A stretch of DNA of 64,000 nucleotides, from positions 325,154-389,153 of the forward strand of contig UBZP01000014.1 of assembly GCA_900469965.1 (NCBI GenBank). Direction: 5' to 3'. The notes beneath the pieces were generated by a model, which saw only the letters and a list, made by a program, of their open reading frames with translations, made no database searches and was not told where the DNA came from. The DNA comes from Hyphomicrobiales bacterium (GTDB lineage: Bacteria > Pseudomonadota > Alphaproteobacteria > Rhizobiales > Rhizobiaceae). The translations under genes were made by a program, and so were the position numbers. Shown here one piece after another: positions 36,643 to 46,559 of this stretch (its first letter is position 1; every line of letters begins with the position of its first letter).

Positions 36643-38997
36643 CTAGCGTCGGCCCCGGGGCGGCCGCGTTCCCGGCTGCCGCCGCGATCCCGCCCGGTCG
36701 CGCCGGCCGGCCTTGTGGAAGGAGCGCACGCCCGTCGGCATCTTGCGCCCCTCGCTCAGCATCTCGAAGCGCAGGGCGCCTGCCAGCGGCACGGCTTCGG
36801 CGAGCCTCACCTGCACCTCGTCGCCGAGCCGGTAGCCGAGCCCTGTCTTCTCGCCCGAGAGCGCCTGGTGCGCCTCGTCGTAGATATAGTAGTCGCGTCC
36901 GAGCGTGGAGATGGGCACGAAGCCGTCGGCGCCATAGGCGGGCAGCACGATGAACAGGCCGGCCTTGGTGACGCCCGAAACGCGTCCCAGGAACTCCTCG
37001 CCGATCCGGCCGGCGAGATGATGGGCGATCAGCCGGTCCACCGTGTCGCGCTCGGCCGCCATGGCGCGGCGCTCGAAGGTGGAGATCTCGGCGGCGATGT
37101 CGTCGAGGGCCGCCTCCTCGTCCATGGTGATGCCGCCTTCGCCGAGCTTCAGCGAGGCCACCAGCGCCCGGTGCACGATCAGGTCGGCATAGCGGCGGAT
37201 CGGCGAGGTGAAGTGGGCGTACTTCATCAGGTTCAGGCCGAAATGGCCGATGTTCTCCGGGCTGTAGATCGCCTGGCTCTGCGAGCGCAGCACCATCTCG
37301 TTGACCATCTGCTGGAACGGCTTGTCCTCGGCCTTCTTCAGGATGCCGTTGAAATGGTTGGCGCGCATGTTGCCGCCGCGGACCAGCGCAATGTCGAGCG
37401 TGCCGAGGAACTCGCGCAGCGTCTCCTGCTTGGCGAGCGAGGGGGCGTCGTGCACGCGGTAGATCAGCGACTGCTGCCGCTTCTCCAGCGTCTCGGCCGC
37501 GGCGACGTTCGCCTGGATCATCATCTCCTCGATCAGCTTGTGCGCATCGAGCCGCGGCGGCACGACGACCCGGTCGACGGTGCCGTCCTCCTTCAGCAGG
37601 ATCTTGCGCTCGGGCATGTCGAGCTCCAGCGGCTGGCGGCGGTCGCGGCCGACCGTCAGCACGCGGTAGGCATGCCACAGCGGCTTCAGGATCGTCTCGA
37701 GGATCGGGCCGGTCTTGTCGTCCGGCGCGCCGTCGATGGCGGCCTGCGCCTGCTGGTAGGAGAGCTTGGCCGCACTCTTCATCATGATGCGGTGGAAGGT
37801 GTGGCTCGCCTTGCGGCCTTCCTTCGAGAATACCATGCGCACGGCGAGCGCCGGCCGGTCGACGCCTTCCTTCAGCGAGCAGAGGTCGTTGGAGATCCGC
37901 TCCGGCAGCATCGGCACGACGCGATCGGGAAAATAGACCGAGTTGCCGCGCTTCAGCGCCTCGCGGTCGAGCGCGGAACCGGGTCGGACATAGTAGCTGA
38001 CATCGGCGATCGCCACGGTGACGATCACGCCGCCGGGGTTTTCCGGCGCGGTGTCCGCCTCCGCATAGACCGCGTCGTCGTGGTCCTTGGCATCGGCCGG
38101 GTCGATGGTGATCAGCGGCAGGTCGCGCCAGTCCTCGCGGTGCGCCATCGTCGCCGGGCCTGCGGCCGCGGCCTCCTTCAGGACGCTGTCGGGAAAGATG
38201 TAGGGAATGCCGTGCGCGTGGATCGCGATCATCGAGATCGCCTTCTCCGAAGCGACCGAACCGATCACCGCCTTGATCTGCGCGCGCGGCAGGCCGTAGC
38301 GGCCGATCCGCAGCACGTCGATCTCCACCAGGTCGCCGTCCTTGGCGTGCGCGGTGAAGTCGCTGTCGACGGCGAGTTCCTCGCCGCGCTTGTCGATCGG
38401 CATGATCCGCCCGCCGCCGTCCGGCAAGGCGCGGAACACGCCCATGCCGGCATTCTTGCGCTTGTCGAGGATCTTGATGACGCGGGCCGTATAGGCCGGG
38501 CCGCCGCGGTCCTTGGCCGGGAAGATCTTCGCCAGCACCCGGTCGCCGAGGCCCGCGACCGGCGCCTTGCCGGCCGACTTGCCGACGCTCGGCTGGCGGA
38601 TCGTCACGGCCGGCGCCACGCCGAGATCGTCCAGCCATTCCGCCGGCCGGCCGATAAGGTCGCCCGTGACGTCGCGGGTGGTGATGTCGAGAACGGTGAC
38701 CGGTGGCAGGGCGCCCGGACGCACGAGCGACTTGCGCCGCTTCTCCAGCAGGCCCTCTTCCTCGAAGCTCTTCAGGATCTGCTTCAGCTCGACCCGCTTT
38801 TCGCCCTTCAGCCCGAACTCCTTGGAGATCTCGCGCTTGGACGCCTTGTCGGGATGGTCGGCAATGAAGCGCAGCAGCACCTCGCGCGGCGGGATCTCGC
38901 CGTGGATCAGCGGAATCTCCGCGCCCGGCGGCAGGTCGCGGCCCGCACGTCCGGGACGCTTGCTCTGCCTCGACCGGTCGCGCGGGTCATGCGTCAT
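36643..38997 (-). CDS. rnr: Ribonuclease R
   Basis: 784 residues: an N-terminal winged helix and cold-shock domains (about 30-260), the RNB catalytic domain (about 270-600, with D-P-A-D-A-K-D-H-D-D-A-V supplying the Mg-binding aspartates), an S1 domain (about 635-720) and a basic Arg/Gly-rich tail. It is a 3'-5' exoribonuclease that degrades structured RNA. Its start overlaps the topA stop by 4 bases (ATGA), so the two are translationally coupled. Confidence 0.96.
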   Translation of the reverse strand: MTHDPRDRSRQSKRPGRAGRDLPPGAEIPLIHGEIPPREVLLRFIADHPDKASKREISKEFGLKGEKRVELKQILKSFEEEGLLEKRRKSLVRPGALPPVTVLDITTRDVTGDLIGRPAEWLDDLGVAPAVTIRQPSVGKSAGKAPVAGLGDRVLAKIFPAKDRGGPAYTARVIKILDKRKNAGMGVFRALPDGGGRIMPIDKRGEELAVDSDFTAHAKDGDLVEIDVLRIGRYGLPRAQIKAVIGSVASEKAISMIAIHAHGIPYIFPDSVLKEAAAAGPATMAHREDWRDLPLITIDPADAKDHDDAVYAEADTAPENPGGVIVTVAIADVSYYVRPGSALDREALKRGNSVYFPDRVVPMLPERISNDLCSLKEGVDRPALAVRMVFSKEGRKASHTFHRIMMKSAAKLSYQQAQAAIDGAPDDKTGPILETILKPLWHAYRVLTVGRDRRQPLELDMPERKILLKEDGTVDRVVVPPRLDAHKLIEEMMIQANVAAAETLEKRQQSLIYRVHDAPSLAKQETLREFLGTLDIALVRGGNMRANHFNGILKKAEDKPFQQMVNEMVLRSQSQAIYSPENIGHFGLNLMKYAHFTSPIRRYADLIVHRALVASLKLGEGGITMDEEAALDDIAAEISTFERRAMAAERDTVDRLIAHHLAGRIGEEFLGRVSGVTKAGLFIVLPAYGADGFVPISTLGRDYYIYDEAHQALSGEKTGLGYRLGDEVQVRLAEAVPLAGALRFEMLSEGRKMPTGVRSFHKAGRRDRAGSRRQPGTRPPRGRR

Positions 38998-41684
38998 TCG
39001 CTTGCCTTCTTGCTCTTTGCGGCCGATTTCGCGGCGGGCTTGGCCTTGGTCCCGGTCGCCTTCTTCGGTGCCTTGGCCTTGGCGGTCTTTTCGCCGTCCG
39101 TCTTGGCGGCCGCGGTCTTCGTCGTCCTGGCGGCCTTCGCCTTGCCCTTCGTGCCGCCGCCCTTGCCGGCCTTCTCGGCGATCAGCACCAGCGCCTCCTC
39201 GAGCGTGACGGCCTGCGCGTCCTTGCCCTTCGGCAGCGTCGCGTTGACCTTGCCCCAGTTGACGTAGGGGCCGTAGCGGCCGTCGCGCACGGTGATCGGC
39301 CCGCCGTCGGGATGGTCGCCGAGCGTCTTCAGCGCCGCGGGCGTGCCGCCGCGGGCGCGGCCACCGCCCTTTGTCTGCTTGTCGGCCAACACCGAGACGG
39401 CGCGGTTGAGGCCGATCGAGAACACGTCCTCGATGCTCTCCAGATTGGCATAGGTGCCGTCATGCAGCACGAACGGCCCGTAGCGGCCGAGGCCGGACGA
39501 GATCATCTTCCCGGTCTCGGGATGCGCGCCGATGTCGCGCGGCAAGGACAGCAGCGCCACCGCCTTCTCGTGGTCGATGCCGGCCGGCGCCCAGCCCTTG
39601 GGCAGGCTGGAGCGCTTGGCGTCCTTGCCGTCGCCGCGCTGGACGTAGGGGCCGAAGCGGCCCGAGCGCAGGGTGATCTCCTCGCCGGTGTGCGGGTCCT
39701 TGCCGAGCGCCTGCGGCTCGCTGGAGACCTGGCCCTCGCCATTGGCCGCCTCCGCGCCGAACGGCCGGGTGTAGCGGCATTCGGGATAGTTGGAGCAGCC
39801 GATGAAGGCGCCGCTGCCGCGGCCGAGCTTCAGGGACAGCTTGCCGGAGCCGCAGGAGGGGCAGGCGCGCGGATCGCCGCCGTCCTCGCGCTTCGGAAAG
39901 GCGAGGGGGGCGAGGATCTCGTTCAGCGCATCGAGCACATTGGTGACGCGCAGTTCCTTGGTGTCGTCGATCTGGGCGATGAAGTCCTTCCAGAAGTCGC
40001 GCAGCACGTCCTTCCAGTTGAGTTCGCCGGCCGAGATCTGGTCGAGCTTTTCTTCCAGCGAAGCGGTGAAGTCGTATTCGACGTAGCGGGTGAAGAAGCT
40101 CTCCAGGAAGGCCGTCACCAGCCGGCCCTTGGCCTCGGGCATCAGCTTGCGCTTGTCGATGACGATGTATTCGCGGTCCTCCAGCGTCTTCAGCGTCGCG
40201 GCATAGGTGGAGGGACGGCCGATGCCGAGCTCTTCCATCTTCTTGATCAGCGAGGCTTCCGAGTAGCGCGGCGGCGGCTCGGTGAAGTGCTGGCTGGCGT
40301 TGATCTTCTGCTTGGCGAGGGCCTCGCGCGCGTTGATCTCCGGCAGGCGGCCGTCCTCGTCGCCGTCGTCGGACGGCTCGCCGTCCTCCTTCTGATCGGT
40401 GTAGGCGGCGATGAAACCGTCGAAGCGGATGACCGAGCCCGTGGCGCGCAGGCCGGCATGCTTGCCGCCATTGTCGGCGTCGATCTCGACGGTGGTGCGT
40501 TCGATCTCGGCGGATGCCATCTGGCTGGCGATCGCCCGCTTCCAGATCAGGTCGTAGAGGCGGGCCTGGTCGGGATCGAGCGCCCGGCGGACCTGGTCGG
40601 GCACGCGGTTGAAGTCGGTCGGGCGGATCGCCTCGTGCGCCTCCTGGGCGTTCTTGGCCTTGGTGGAATAGAAGCGTGCCTTCTCCGGCAGGTAGCGGTC
40701 GCCGAACTGGCTGCCGATCGCCCGGCGGGCGGCGTCGATCGCCTCGGGCGCCATCTGCACACCGTCGGTACGCATGTAGGTGATGAGGCCGACGGTCTCG
40801 CCGCCGATGTCGATGCCCTCGTAGAGCCGCTGCGCCACCTGCATGGTGCGCGACGCCGAGAAGCCGAGCTTGGAGGAGGCGGCCTGCTGCAGCGTCGAGG
40901 TGGTAAAGGGCGGGGCCGGGTTGCGCTTGGTGGGCTTGGCCTCGACGCTTTCCACGCGATAGGCCGCGCCTTCCAGCAGGTCCTTGAGGCGGTTCGCCTC
41001 CTCGGCGTTGCCGACCGAGCGCGCCTGCAGGCGCTTGCCGTCCGCCGAGACGAGCTTGGCCTCGAATTCGTCGCCGCGCGGCGTCTTCAGCAGCGCCGAG
41101 AGGTTCCAGTATTCCTCCGAGACGAAGCGCTCGATCTCGGCCTCGCGGTCGCAGACGAGCCTGAGCGCCACCGACTGCACGCGGCCGGCCGAGCGTGCGC
41201 CCGGCAGCTTGCGCCAGAGCACCGGCGACAGGTTGAAGCCGACGAGATAGTCGAGCGCGCGGCGGGCGAGATAGGCGTCGACCAGCGCGATATCGATGTC
41301 GCGCGGCGCCTTCATCGCATCCAGCACCGCAGACTTGGTGATGGCGTTGAAGACGACGCGCTTGACCGGCTTGTCGCCGAGCACCTTCTTCTTCTTCAGA
41401 AGGTCCAGCACGTGCCAGGAGATCGCCTCGCCCTCGCGATCCGGGTCGGTCGCCAGAATCAGGCCGTCGGAGGATTTCACCGCATCCGCAATGTCCTTCA
41501 TCCGCTTGGCCGAGGCGCCGTCGACCTCCCAGGACATCTCGAAGTCCTGGTCGGGAAGCACCGAGCCGTCCTTGGCAGGCAGGTCGCGCACATGGCCGAA
41601 CGAGGCAAGCACCTTGTAGCCCGAGCCCAGATACTTGTTGATTGTCTTGGCCTTGGCAGGCGATTCCACCACTACAACATTCAT
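38994..41684 (-). CDS. topA: DNA topoisomerase I
   Basis: 896 residues from the conserved M-N-V-V-V-V-E-S-P-A-K-A-K start. The Toprim domain (about 1-120) has E7 and the D-P-D-R-E-G-E motif. The catalytic tyrosine is Y303 in L-I-T-Y-M-R-T-D-G. After the gate domain there is one four-Cys zinc finger (C-P-S-C … C-S-N-Y-P-E-C). Three C-terminal repeats of the G-R-F/Y-G-P-Y/F type follow, then a Lys/Ala-rich tail. The enzyme relaxes negative supercoils. Confidence 0.97.
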   Translation of the reverse strand: MNVVVVESPAKAKTINKYLGSGYKVLASFGHVRDLPAKDGSVLPDQDFEMSWEVDGASAKRMKDIADAVKSSDGLILATDPDREGEAISWHVLDLLKKKKVLGDKPVKRVVFNAITKSAVLDAMKAPRDIDIALVDAYLARRALDYLVGFNLSPVLWRKLPGARSAGRVQSVALRLVCDREAEIERFVSEEYWNLSALLKTPRGDEFEAKLVSADGKRLQARSVGNAEEANRLKDLLEGAAYRVESVEAKPTKRNPAPPFTTSTLQQAASSKLGFSASRTMQVAQRLYEGIDIGGETVGLITYMRTDGVQMAPEAIDAARRAIGSQFGDRYLPEKARFYSTKAKNAQEAHEAIRPTDFNRVPDQVRRALDPDQARLYDLIWKRAIASQMASAEIERTTVEIDADNGGKHAGLRATGSVIRFDGFIAAYTDQKEDGEPSDDGDEDGRLPEINAREALAKQKINASQHFTEPPPRYSEASLIKKMEELGIGRPSTYAATLKTLEDREYIVIDKRKLMPEAKGRLVTAFLESFFTRYVEYDFTASLEEKLDQISAGELNWKDVLRDFWKDFIAQIDDTKELRVTNVLDALNEILAPLAFPKREDGGDPRACPSCGSGKLSLKLGRGSGAFIGCSNYPECRYTRPFGAEAANGEGQVSSEPQALGKDPHTGEEITLRSGRFGPYVQRGDGKDAKRSSLPKGWAPAGIDHEKAVALLSLPRDIGAHPETGKMISSGLGRYGPFVLHDGTYANLESIEDVFSIGLNRAVSVLADKQTKGGGRARGGTPAALKTLGDHPDGGPITVRDGRYGPYVNWGKVNATLPKGKDAQAVTLEEALVLIAEKAGKGGGTKGKAKAARTTKTAAAKTDGEKTAKAKAPKKATGTKAKPAAKSAAKSKKASE

Positions 41685-41948
41685 CGTCGTTCTCTGTGCC
41701 GGGGGCCGGTCCCGGCGGGATGGCCCTTCTGTTCTGCGATACGCGCCGGCGTTGTCTTGGCCCTCGAAATGAACAGGGAAAACGTCCCGGTCAAGAGGAG
41801 GGCGCAAAATAACTGGCGCTCGATGGGTGCAACCTAAGAGGGTTCTGGCTTGTGTTGCAATTTAAAATAAAGGTTGTATCGTCTTCCGGGAGTGAAAGCT
41901 GCGGCGATGACGTCTGTCTGCGCAGCGGTATTCGGACAGGATGTGCAA

Positions 41949-42203
41949 ATGAATACCAAACCGATCATTCCGGCCCCTCCCACCGGACGGACGCAGGAGA
42001 ACGTGGCCTATATCCGCCAGATGCTCGGCGAGTTGCGCGCCGTCGCCAACATGGAGGGCGCGGAGATGCTGCGCTATCTGATCGAGATGGCCTATGTCGA
42101 GGCGGGCGACATCCAGGCCGGACTGCGGCCGCTCTCAATCGGCGGCGATCGAGACAAGGCCGCCGGGGTGACGGTGAAGACGGCCGGCAAGATCCAGTTC
42201 TAG
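41949..42203 (+). CDS. Small conserved-looking hypothetical protein
   Basis: 84 residues from an ATG with AGGA upstream; the frame is open for 25 more codons. The helical core reads T-Q-E-N-V-A-Y-I-R-Q-M-L-G-E-L-R and A-E-M-L-R-Y-L-I-E-M-A-Y-V-E-A, ending in a basic tail. I recall such small helical proteins next to topA/dprA in Rhizobiales but assign no function. Its last 69 bases overlap the end of dprA on the other strand. Codon use looks normal for the genome, supporting a real gene. Confidence 0.65.
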   Translation: MNTKPIIPAPPTGRTQENVAYIRQMLGELRAVANMEGAEMLRYLIEMAYVEAGDIQAGLRPLSIGGDRDKAAGVTVKTAGKIQF

Positions 42204-43274
42204 AAGCACCAGGTAGACGGTCGCAGCCGGCAACTCGGTGTGGCGGATGATCTCGTCGATCTCCACCGGGGTGGGGCCGAGCGCGGAGGCGATGCGGCCG
42301 CGATCGCCGTCGCTCGGCGGCAGGGCGATCGCCTCCCGCTGCGGCTCGTCGGCGCCGGCCGGGCCGGCAAACAGGTCCGGCTCGCGCATCGGCGCCAGCG
42401 CCTCCAGGATGTCGGCGACCCCGGTGGTGACGATCGCCCCGTCCTTCAGCAGACCGTTCGTCCCGTGCGCGCGGGGATCCAGCGGCGAGCCCGGGACGGC
42501 GAAGACGAGGCGGCCGAAATCGGCGGCGTTGCGCGCGGTGATCAACGAGCCGGAGCGGCTGGCGGCCTCGACGACCACGAGCCCGAGCCCGATGCCGGCG
42601 ATCAGCCGGTTGCGGCGCGGAAAGTCGCGCGCCCTGGGCTCCCAGCCGAACGGCATCTCGCTGACGGCGAGGCCGTTGCCGGCGGTGATCTCGTCCAGGA
42701 GGCCGATGTTCTCGGGCGGATAGGGCCGGTCCAGGCCGCCCGCCATCGCGGCGATCGTTCCGGTGGCAAGGCTCGCGCGATGGGCGGCCGTATCGATCCC
42801 GCGGGCGAGGCCCGAGACGACGGCATAGCCGGCCGCGCCGAGATCCCTTGCCAGCATGCCGGCGAATTTCGCCCCCGCGATCGATGCGTTGCGGGAGCCG
42901 ACGATGCCGACGGCGAGGTCCCCGGCAATCTTCCGGTTGCCCTTGATCGCAACAAGCGGCGGGGCGCCGTCGATCTGGCGGAGCAGCGCCGGATAGTCCG
43001 GCTCGCCGACGCCGACGAAGGCCGCGCCGTGCCGTTCCGCCAGGTCGAGCTCGCGCTCGGCATCGGCGCGGCTGGCGATCCGGATCGTCCGGACGGCGCC
43101 GCCGCGGCGGGAGAGTTCCGGCAGCATTTCGAGTGCCGCCTCAGCCGTGCCGAAATGATTGATCAGGTCGCGGAAGGTGACGGGGCCGACATTGTCGCTG
43201 CGGATCAGCCTGAGCCAGGCGATCCGCTGTTTCTCCGAAAGCGCAATTCCCTGCCTGCCTGCGCCCTCGGACAT
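42135..43274 (-). CDS. dprA: DNA-processing protein DprA
   Basis: 379 residues: an N-terminal SAM-like region (about 15-75), the Rossmann DprA domain (about 90-300, with V-G-S-R-N-A-S, S-G-L-A-R-G-I-D-T-A-A-H and the F-P-R-R-N-R-L-I-A-G motif), and a C-terminal winged helix (about 320-375). DprA loads RecA on incoming single-stranded DNA during transformation; its role in non-competent species is unclear. It lies 13 bases from plsY. Confidence 0.95.
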   Translation of the reverse strand: MSEGAGRQGIALSEKQRIAWLRLIRSDNVGPVTFRDLINHFGTAEAALEMLPELSRRGGAVRTIRIASRADAERELDLAERHGAAFVGVGEPDYPALLRQIDGAPPLVAIKGNRKIAGDLAVGIVGSRNASIAGAKFAGMLARDLGAAGYAVVSGLARGIDTAAHRASLATGTIAAMAGGLDRPYPPENIGLLDEITAGNGLAVSEMPFGWEPRARDFPRRNRLIAGIGLGLVVVEAASRSGSLITARNAADFGRLVFAVPGSPLDPRAHGTNGLLKDGAIVTTGVADILEALAPMREPDLFAGPAGADEPQREAIALPPSDGDRGRIASALGPTPVEIDEIIRHTELPAATVYLVLLELDLAGRLHRHPGGLVSIAAD

Positions 43275-43287
43275 GCGCCCTCTCGTC

Positions 43288-43902
43288 CTAGCCCTTGCTG
43301 CCGATCCTGCTTTCGGTGCCGTTGATCAGGCGCGCGATGTTGGCGCGGTGCTTCCACCACGAGATCGCGCTCATGACGGCGAACAGCAGTGCAACCTCTT
43401 CGTTCCCCAGAAACCATAATACAACCGGAACGACGAGCATTGCAACCAGGGCGGCAAGCGAGGAGTAGCGGCTGATGAAGGCGACGGCGAGCCAGATGGC
43501 GGCGAACACGGCCAGCACGATCGGCACGAGCCCGAGGAGCACGCCGAGATAGGTGGCGACCCCCTTGCCGCCCTTGAAGCCGAGCCAGACCGGAAAGAGA
43601 TGGCCGAGGAAGGCGGCAAAGCCTGCGGCGATGCCGGCTTCCAGCCCCCATCGCGACGCGATCGCCGCCGCCGCCGTCCCCTTCAGGGCATCCAGGAGCA
43701 AGGTGGCCGCCGCCAGCTTCTTGTTGCCGGTGCGCAGCACGTTGGTGGCGCCGATATTGCCGGAGCCGATCTGCCGCACGTCGCCGAGCCCCGCCATCCG
43801 GGTCAGGATCAGGCCGAAGGGGATCGAGCCGAGAAGGTAGCCGAAGGCAAGGCTCAGAAGCGTCGGCAGCGGTCCCAGCTGCCAGGTCAGGATGTCAGGC
43901 AC
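43288..43902 (-). CDS. plsY: Glycerol-3-phosphate acyltransferase PlsY
   Basis: 204 residues with five to six transmembrane helices. The three conserved loops are present: G-S-I-P-F-G near 25, the [12 protein letters not shown] loop near 47-58, and [10 protein letters not shown] near 108-117. The enzyme moves an acyl group from acyl-phosphate to glycerol-3-phosphate, starting phospholipid synthesis at the inner membrane. The upstream spacer holds a repeat element, so it probably has its own promoter distinct from pyrBC'. Confidence 0.95.
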   Translation of the reverse strand: MPDILTWQLGPLPTLLSLAFGYLLGSIPFGLILTRMAGLGDVRQIGSGNIGATNVLRTGNKKLAAATLLLDALKGTAAAAIASRWGLEAGIAAGFAAFLGHLFPVWLGFKGGKGVATYLGVLLGLVPIVLAVFAAIWLAVAFISRYSSLAALVAMLVVPVVLWFLGNEEVALLFAVMSAISWWKHRANIARLINGTESRIGSKG

Positions 43903-43958
43903 TTTTGAATCTCCCCCGAGATTGCCGAATGAACGTGCTTCCCTGCGATGACGGCATA

Positions 43959-44095
43959 CCCCTCATCCGGCTGCCGCCCCCTTCTCCCCGCAGGCGGGGA
44001 GAAGGCCCCTTGGATCACGGCGCGCCACCGCGCCGAGGCAGCATGTCCCTTCTCCCCGTTCACGGGGAGAAGGTGGCCGCAGGCCGGATGAGGGG
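43959..44095. repeat. Palindromic intergenic repeat element (RIME-like)
   Basis: The element is bounded by inverted ends CCCCTCATCCGG (43959-43970) and CCGGATGAGGGG (44084-44095). Inside are two copies of a CCTTCTCCCCG…CGGGGAGAAGG hairpin, at 43980-44005 and 44048-44073. This composition is characteristic of the short mosaic repeats scattered between genes in Rhizobiaceae. It separates plsY from pyrC' and could act as a terminator or mRNA stabiliser. Confidence 0.75.
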
Positions 44096-44157
44096 CCAGG
44101 CCCTGAAAATTCCGGCAGGGCGGATGCGAGGCCATTGCCCGCCGTCCGCGCCCGCCT

Positions 44158-45450
44158 TTACCGCCCCGAATAGACGCGCTTGCCTGCAACATAGGTTTGA
44201 ACCGCGCGCCCGGTAAAGCGGGCATCCTCGAACGGCGTGTTCTTGGAGCGCGACAGGAAGCGGTCCTTGGTCGCAAGCCACGGCTCGTCGATGTCGATCA
44301 GCACGATGTCGGCGACCGCGCCCGCCCTGAGCGAACCGGCGTCGAGCCCGAAGATCTTGGCAGGACGCGTCGACATTGCGTCGATCAGGCGCGCCAGCCC
44401 GACCTCGCCGCTATGATGCAGGCGAAGGGCTGCAGCCAGAATCGTCTCCAGCCCGATCGCGCCGTCGGCGGCCTCCCCGAAGGGCAGCCGCTTGGTGTCG
44501 ACGTCCTGCGGGTCGTGCGAGGACACGATGATGTCGATCGTGCCGTCGGCGAGCGCCTGCACCATCGCCTTGCGGTCGTCCTCGCCACGCAAGGGGGGCG
44601 AGAGCTTGAAGAAGGTGCGGTATTCGCCGATGTCGTTCTCGTTGAGCGTCAGGTGGTTGATCGAGATGCCGCAGGTGACGTTGGCGCCGCGGCCGCGGGC
44701 GACCCGGATCGCTTCCGCCGATTCCGGGACAGAGATCTGCGCGGCATGATAGGCGGCGCGCGTCAGCGTGGCGAGCCGGAGGTCGCGCTCCAGCGGGATC
44801 ACCTCCGCCTCGCGCGGCGTGCCCGAAAGGCCGAGCCAGCTTGCCAGCAGCCCCTCGTTCATCACGCCGCCGGCGCCCAGGTGCTCGTCGCGCGTCTCCA
44901 GCGCGATCACCGCGCCGAATTCGCGGGCATAGGTCATCGCCCGGCGCAGCACCTGCGCGTCGTGGATCGCATGGCGGCCGTTGGTGAAGGCGACGGCGCC
45001 GGCTTCCCGCAGCAGACCGAACTCCGTCATCTCGTTGCCGGCCAGTCCCTTGGTGAGGGCGGCGGCCGGATGGACGTGAACCAGTGCCTTGTCGCGCGCC
45101 GTCTTCAGCACGTATTCGACGAGGGCGATGTCGTCGATCACCGGATCGGTGTCGGGCATCATGATGAAGGTGGTGATGCCGCCGCTGGCGGCCGCCCGCG
45201 AGGCGGATTCGAGCGTCTCGCGGTGCTCGGCGCCCGGTTCCCCGACGAACACCCGGGCATCGACGAGCCCGGGCGCGGCGACGAGGCCCGCGCCGTCGAC
45301 GATCTCCGCCCCGTCCGGCGCGCCCTGGTTCTGCGCTGCCTTGCCGGCGGCCGCGATCCGGCCGTCCTTGACGACGATGGTGCCGGTCTCGTCCATATCC
45401 CGGGAGGGATCGATGATGCGGACATTCTTGATGACGGTCGGCCGGATCAT
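44158..45450 (-). CDS. pyrC: Dihydroorotase-like protein PyrC', probably non-catalytic
   Basis: 430 residues, overlapping the pyrB stop by 4 bases (ATGA). The amidohydrolase fold is recognisable, but the signature that in active enzymes reads D-x-H-x-H-x-R-E-P-G is D64-A-R66-V-F68-V-G70-E-P-G, so both metal-binding His and the Arg are gone. The usual T-D-H-A-P-H near the end reads S310-S-H-D-P-Q315, losing the metal/catalytic Asp. By analogy with Pseudomonas pyrBC', the product is likely an inactive partner that assembles with aspartate transcarbamoylase. A true dihydroorotase should exist elsewhere in the genome. Annotation pipelines will tend to call it active PyrC. Confidence 0.85.
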   Translation of the reverse strand: MIRPTVIKNVRIIDPSRDMDETGTIVVKDGRIAAAGKAAQNQGAPDGAEIVDGAGLVAAPGLVDARVFVGEPGAEHRETLESASRAAASGGITTFIMMPDTDPVIDDIALVEYVLKTARDKALVHVHPAAALTKGLAGNEMTEFGLLREAGAVAFTNGRHAIHDAQVLRRAMTYAREFGAVIALETRDEHLGAGGVMNEGLLASWLGLSGTPREAEVIPLERDLRLATLTRAAYHAAQISVPESAEAIRVARGRGANVTCGISINHLTLNENDIGEYRTFFKLSPPLRGEDDRKAMVQALADGTIDIIVSSHDPQDVDTKRLPFGEAADGAIGLETILAAALRLHHSGEVGLARLIDAMSTRPAKIFGLDAGSLRAGAVADIVLIDIDEPWLATKDRFLSRSKNTPFEDARFTGRAVQTYVAGKRVYSGR

Positions 45451-46388
45451 GCGCGCGGTCCCTGGTTCTGCGAGACGAGGAGGGATTCCATCACCGCCAT
45501 GCGGACGGCGACGCCCATTTCCACCTGCTGCTCGATCACGCTCTGCGGGCCATCGGCGATCTCCGACGCGATCTCGACGCCGCGGTTCATCGGCCCGGGA
45601 TGCATGACGAGCGCATCCTCCTTGGCCGCCTTCAGTTTCTCCGCGTCGAGCCCGAAATAGCGGAAATATTCCCGCACCGAGGGAACGAAGGCGCCCGACA
45701 TGCGCTCGCGCTGCAGCCTGAGCATCATCACCACGTCCGCGTCCTTCAGGCCTTCCTCCATGGAATGGTAGACCTCGGCCCCCATCTGGGCGATGCCGTT
45801 CGGCAGCAGCGTCGCAGGTGCCACGACGCGGACGCGCGCGCCCATGGCGTTCAAGAGCAGGATGTTGGAGCGGGCGACGCGCGAATGCAGGACGTCGCCG
45901 CAGATGGCGACGATGATGCGCGAGAGCTTGCCCTTGGCGCGGCGGATCGTCAGCGCGTCGAGAAGCGCCTGGGTCGGATGCTCGTGCTGCCCGTCGCCGG
46001 CATTGACGACCGAGCAGGACACCTTCTGCGCCAAGAGCGCGGCGGCGCCGGCGGAGGAGTGGCGGACCACCAGCACGTCCGGGTGCATGGCGTTCAGCGT
46101 CATCGCCGTGTCGATCAGCGTCTCGCCCTTCTTCACCGAGGAATTGCCGACCGACATGTTCATCACGTCCGCGCCGAGGCGCTTGCCGGCGAGTTCGAAG
46201 GAGGACTGCGTCCGCGTCGAGGCCTCGAAGAAGAGGTTGATTTGGGTGAGGCCCCTGAGGGTGGAGGTCTTCTTTTCCCGCTGCCGGCTGATATCGACGG
46301 CCGCGTCCGCCTTGTCGAGCAGGAAGTTGATTTCCGGCTCGGTCAATCCCTTGATGCCGAGCAGGTGGCGATGCGGAAAGGAATCCAT
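45447..46388 (-). CDS. pyrB: Aspartate carbamoyltransferase catalytic subunit
   Basis: 313 residues. The carbamoyl-phosphate motif S57-T-R-T60 (F-F-E-A-S-T-R-T), the H-P-T-Q-A-L-L-D segment and the closing H-P-G-P-M-N-R-G are intact. It catalyses the first committed step of pyrimidine synthesis. Coupling to pyrC' by a 4-base overlap supports a PyrB-PyrC' holoenzyme. No pyrI regulatory gene is present. I did not recognise a clear pyr leader or attenuator in the 171-bp upstream spacer. Confidence 0.96.
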   Translation of the reverse strand: MDSFPHRHLLGIKGLTEPEINFLLDKADAAVDISRQREKKTSTLRGLTQINLFFEASTRTQSSFELAGKRLGADVMNMSVGNSSVKKGETLIDTAMTLNAMHPDVLVVRHSSAGAAALLAQKVSCSVVNAGDGQHEHPTQALLDALTIRRAKGKLSRIIVAICGDVLHSRVARSNILLLNAMGARVRVVAPATLLPNGIAQMGAEVYHSMEEGLKDADVVMMLRLQRERMSGAFVPSVREYFRYFGLDAEKLKAAKEDALVMHPGPMNRGVEIASEIADGPQSVIEQQVEMGVAVRMAVMESLLVSQNQGPRA

Positions 46389-46559
46389 ATGGGTCGCCTC
46401 GATGTCGTGAATACGCGGGGTCTATAGAGGCTATGCCACGATGCGGCAAGGCGCCCGCGCGCGCAGGCCGGCCGATGGCGCTTCTTATCAAGCATTCTTT
46501 CGGGGTAAGGCGGTTGCGTCCCCGTTTCGCGGCACGCGCAGTTAGGATAGAACGCCTGC

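Noticed and set aside
36211-41837. Long plus-strand frames opposite rnr and topA
   Set aside because: Shadows of highly conserved genes on the other strand; their products are Asp/Arg/His-rich without domains.
43980-44073. Repeated CTTCTCCCC hairpins as a CRISPR array
   Set aside because: There are only two copies, each self-palindromic, with no regular spacers and no cas genes; they are parts of an intergenic repeat element.
44158-46491. Apparent PyrB-PyrC fusion in one frame
   Set aside because: The frame is open upstream of pyrC, but the pyrB protein is read in a different frame with its own stop; the genes overlap by 4 bases and are separate.
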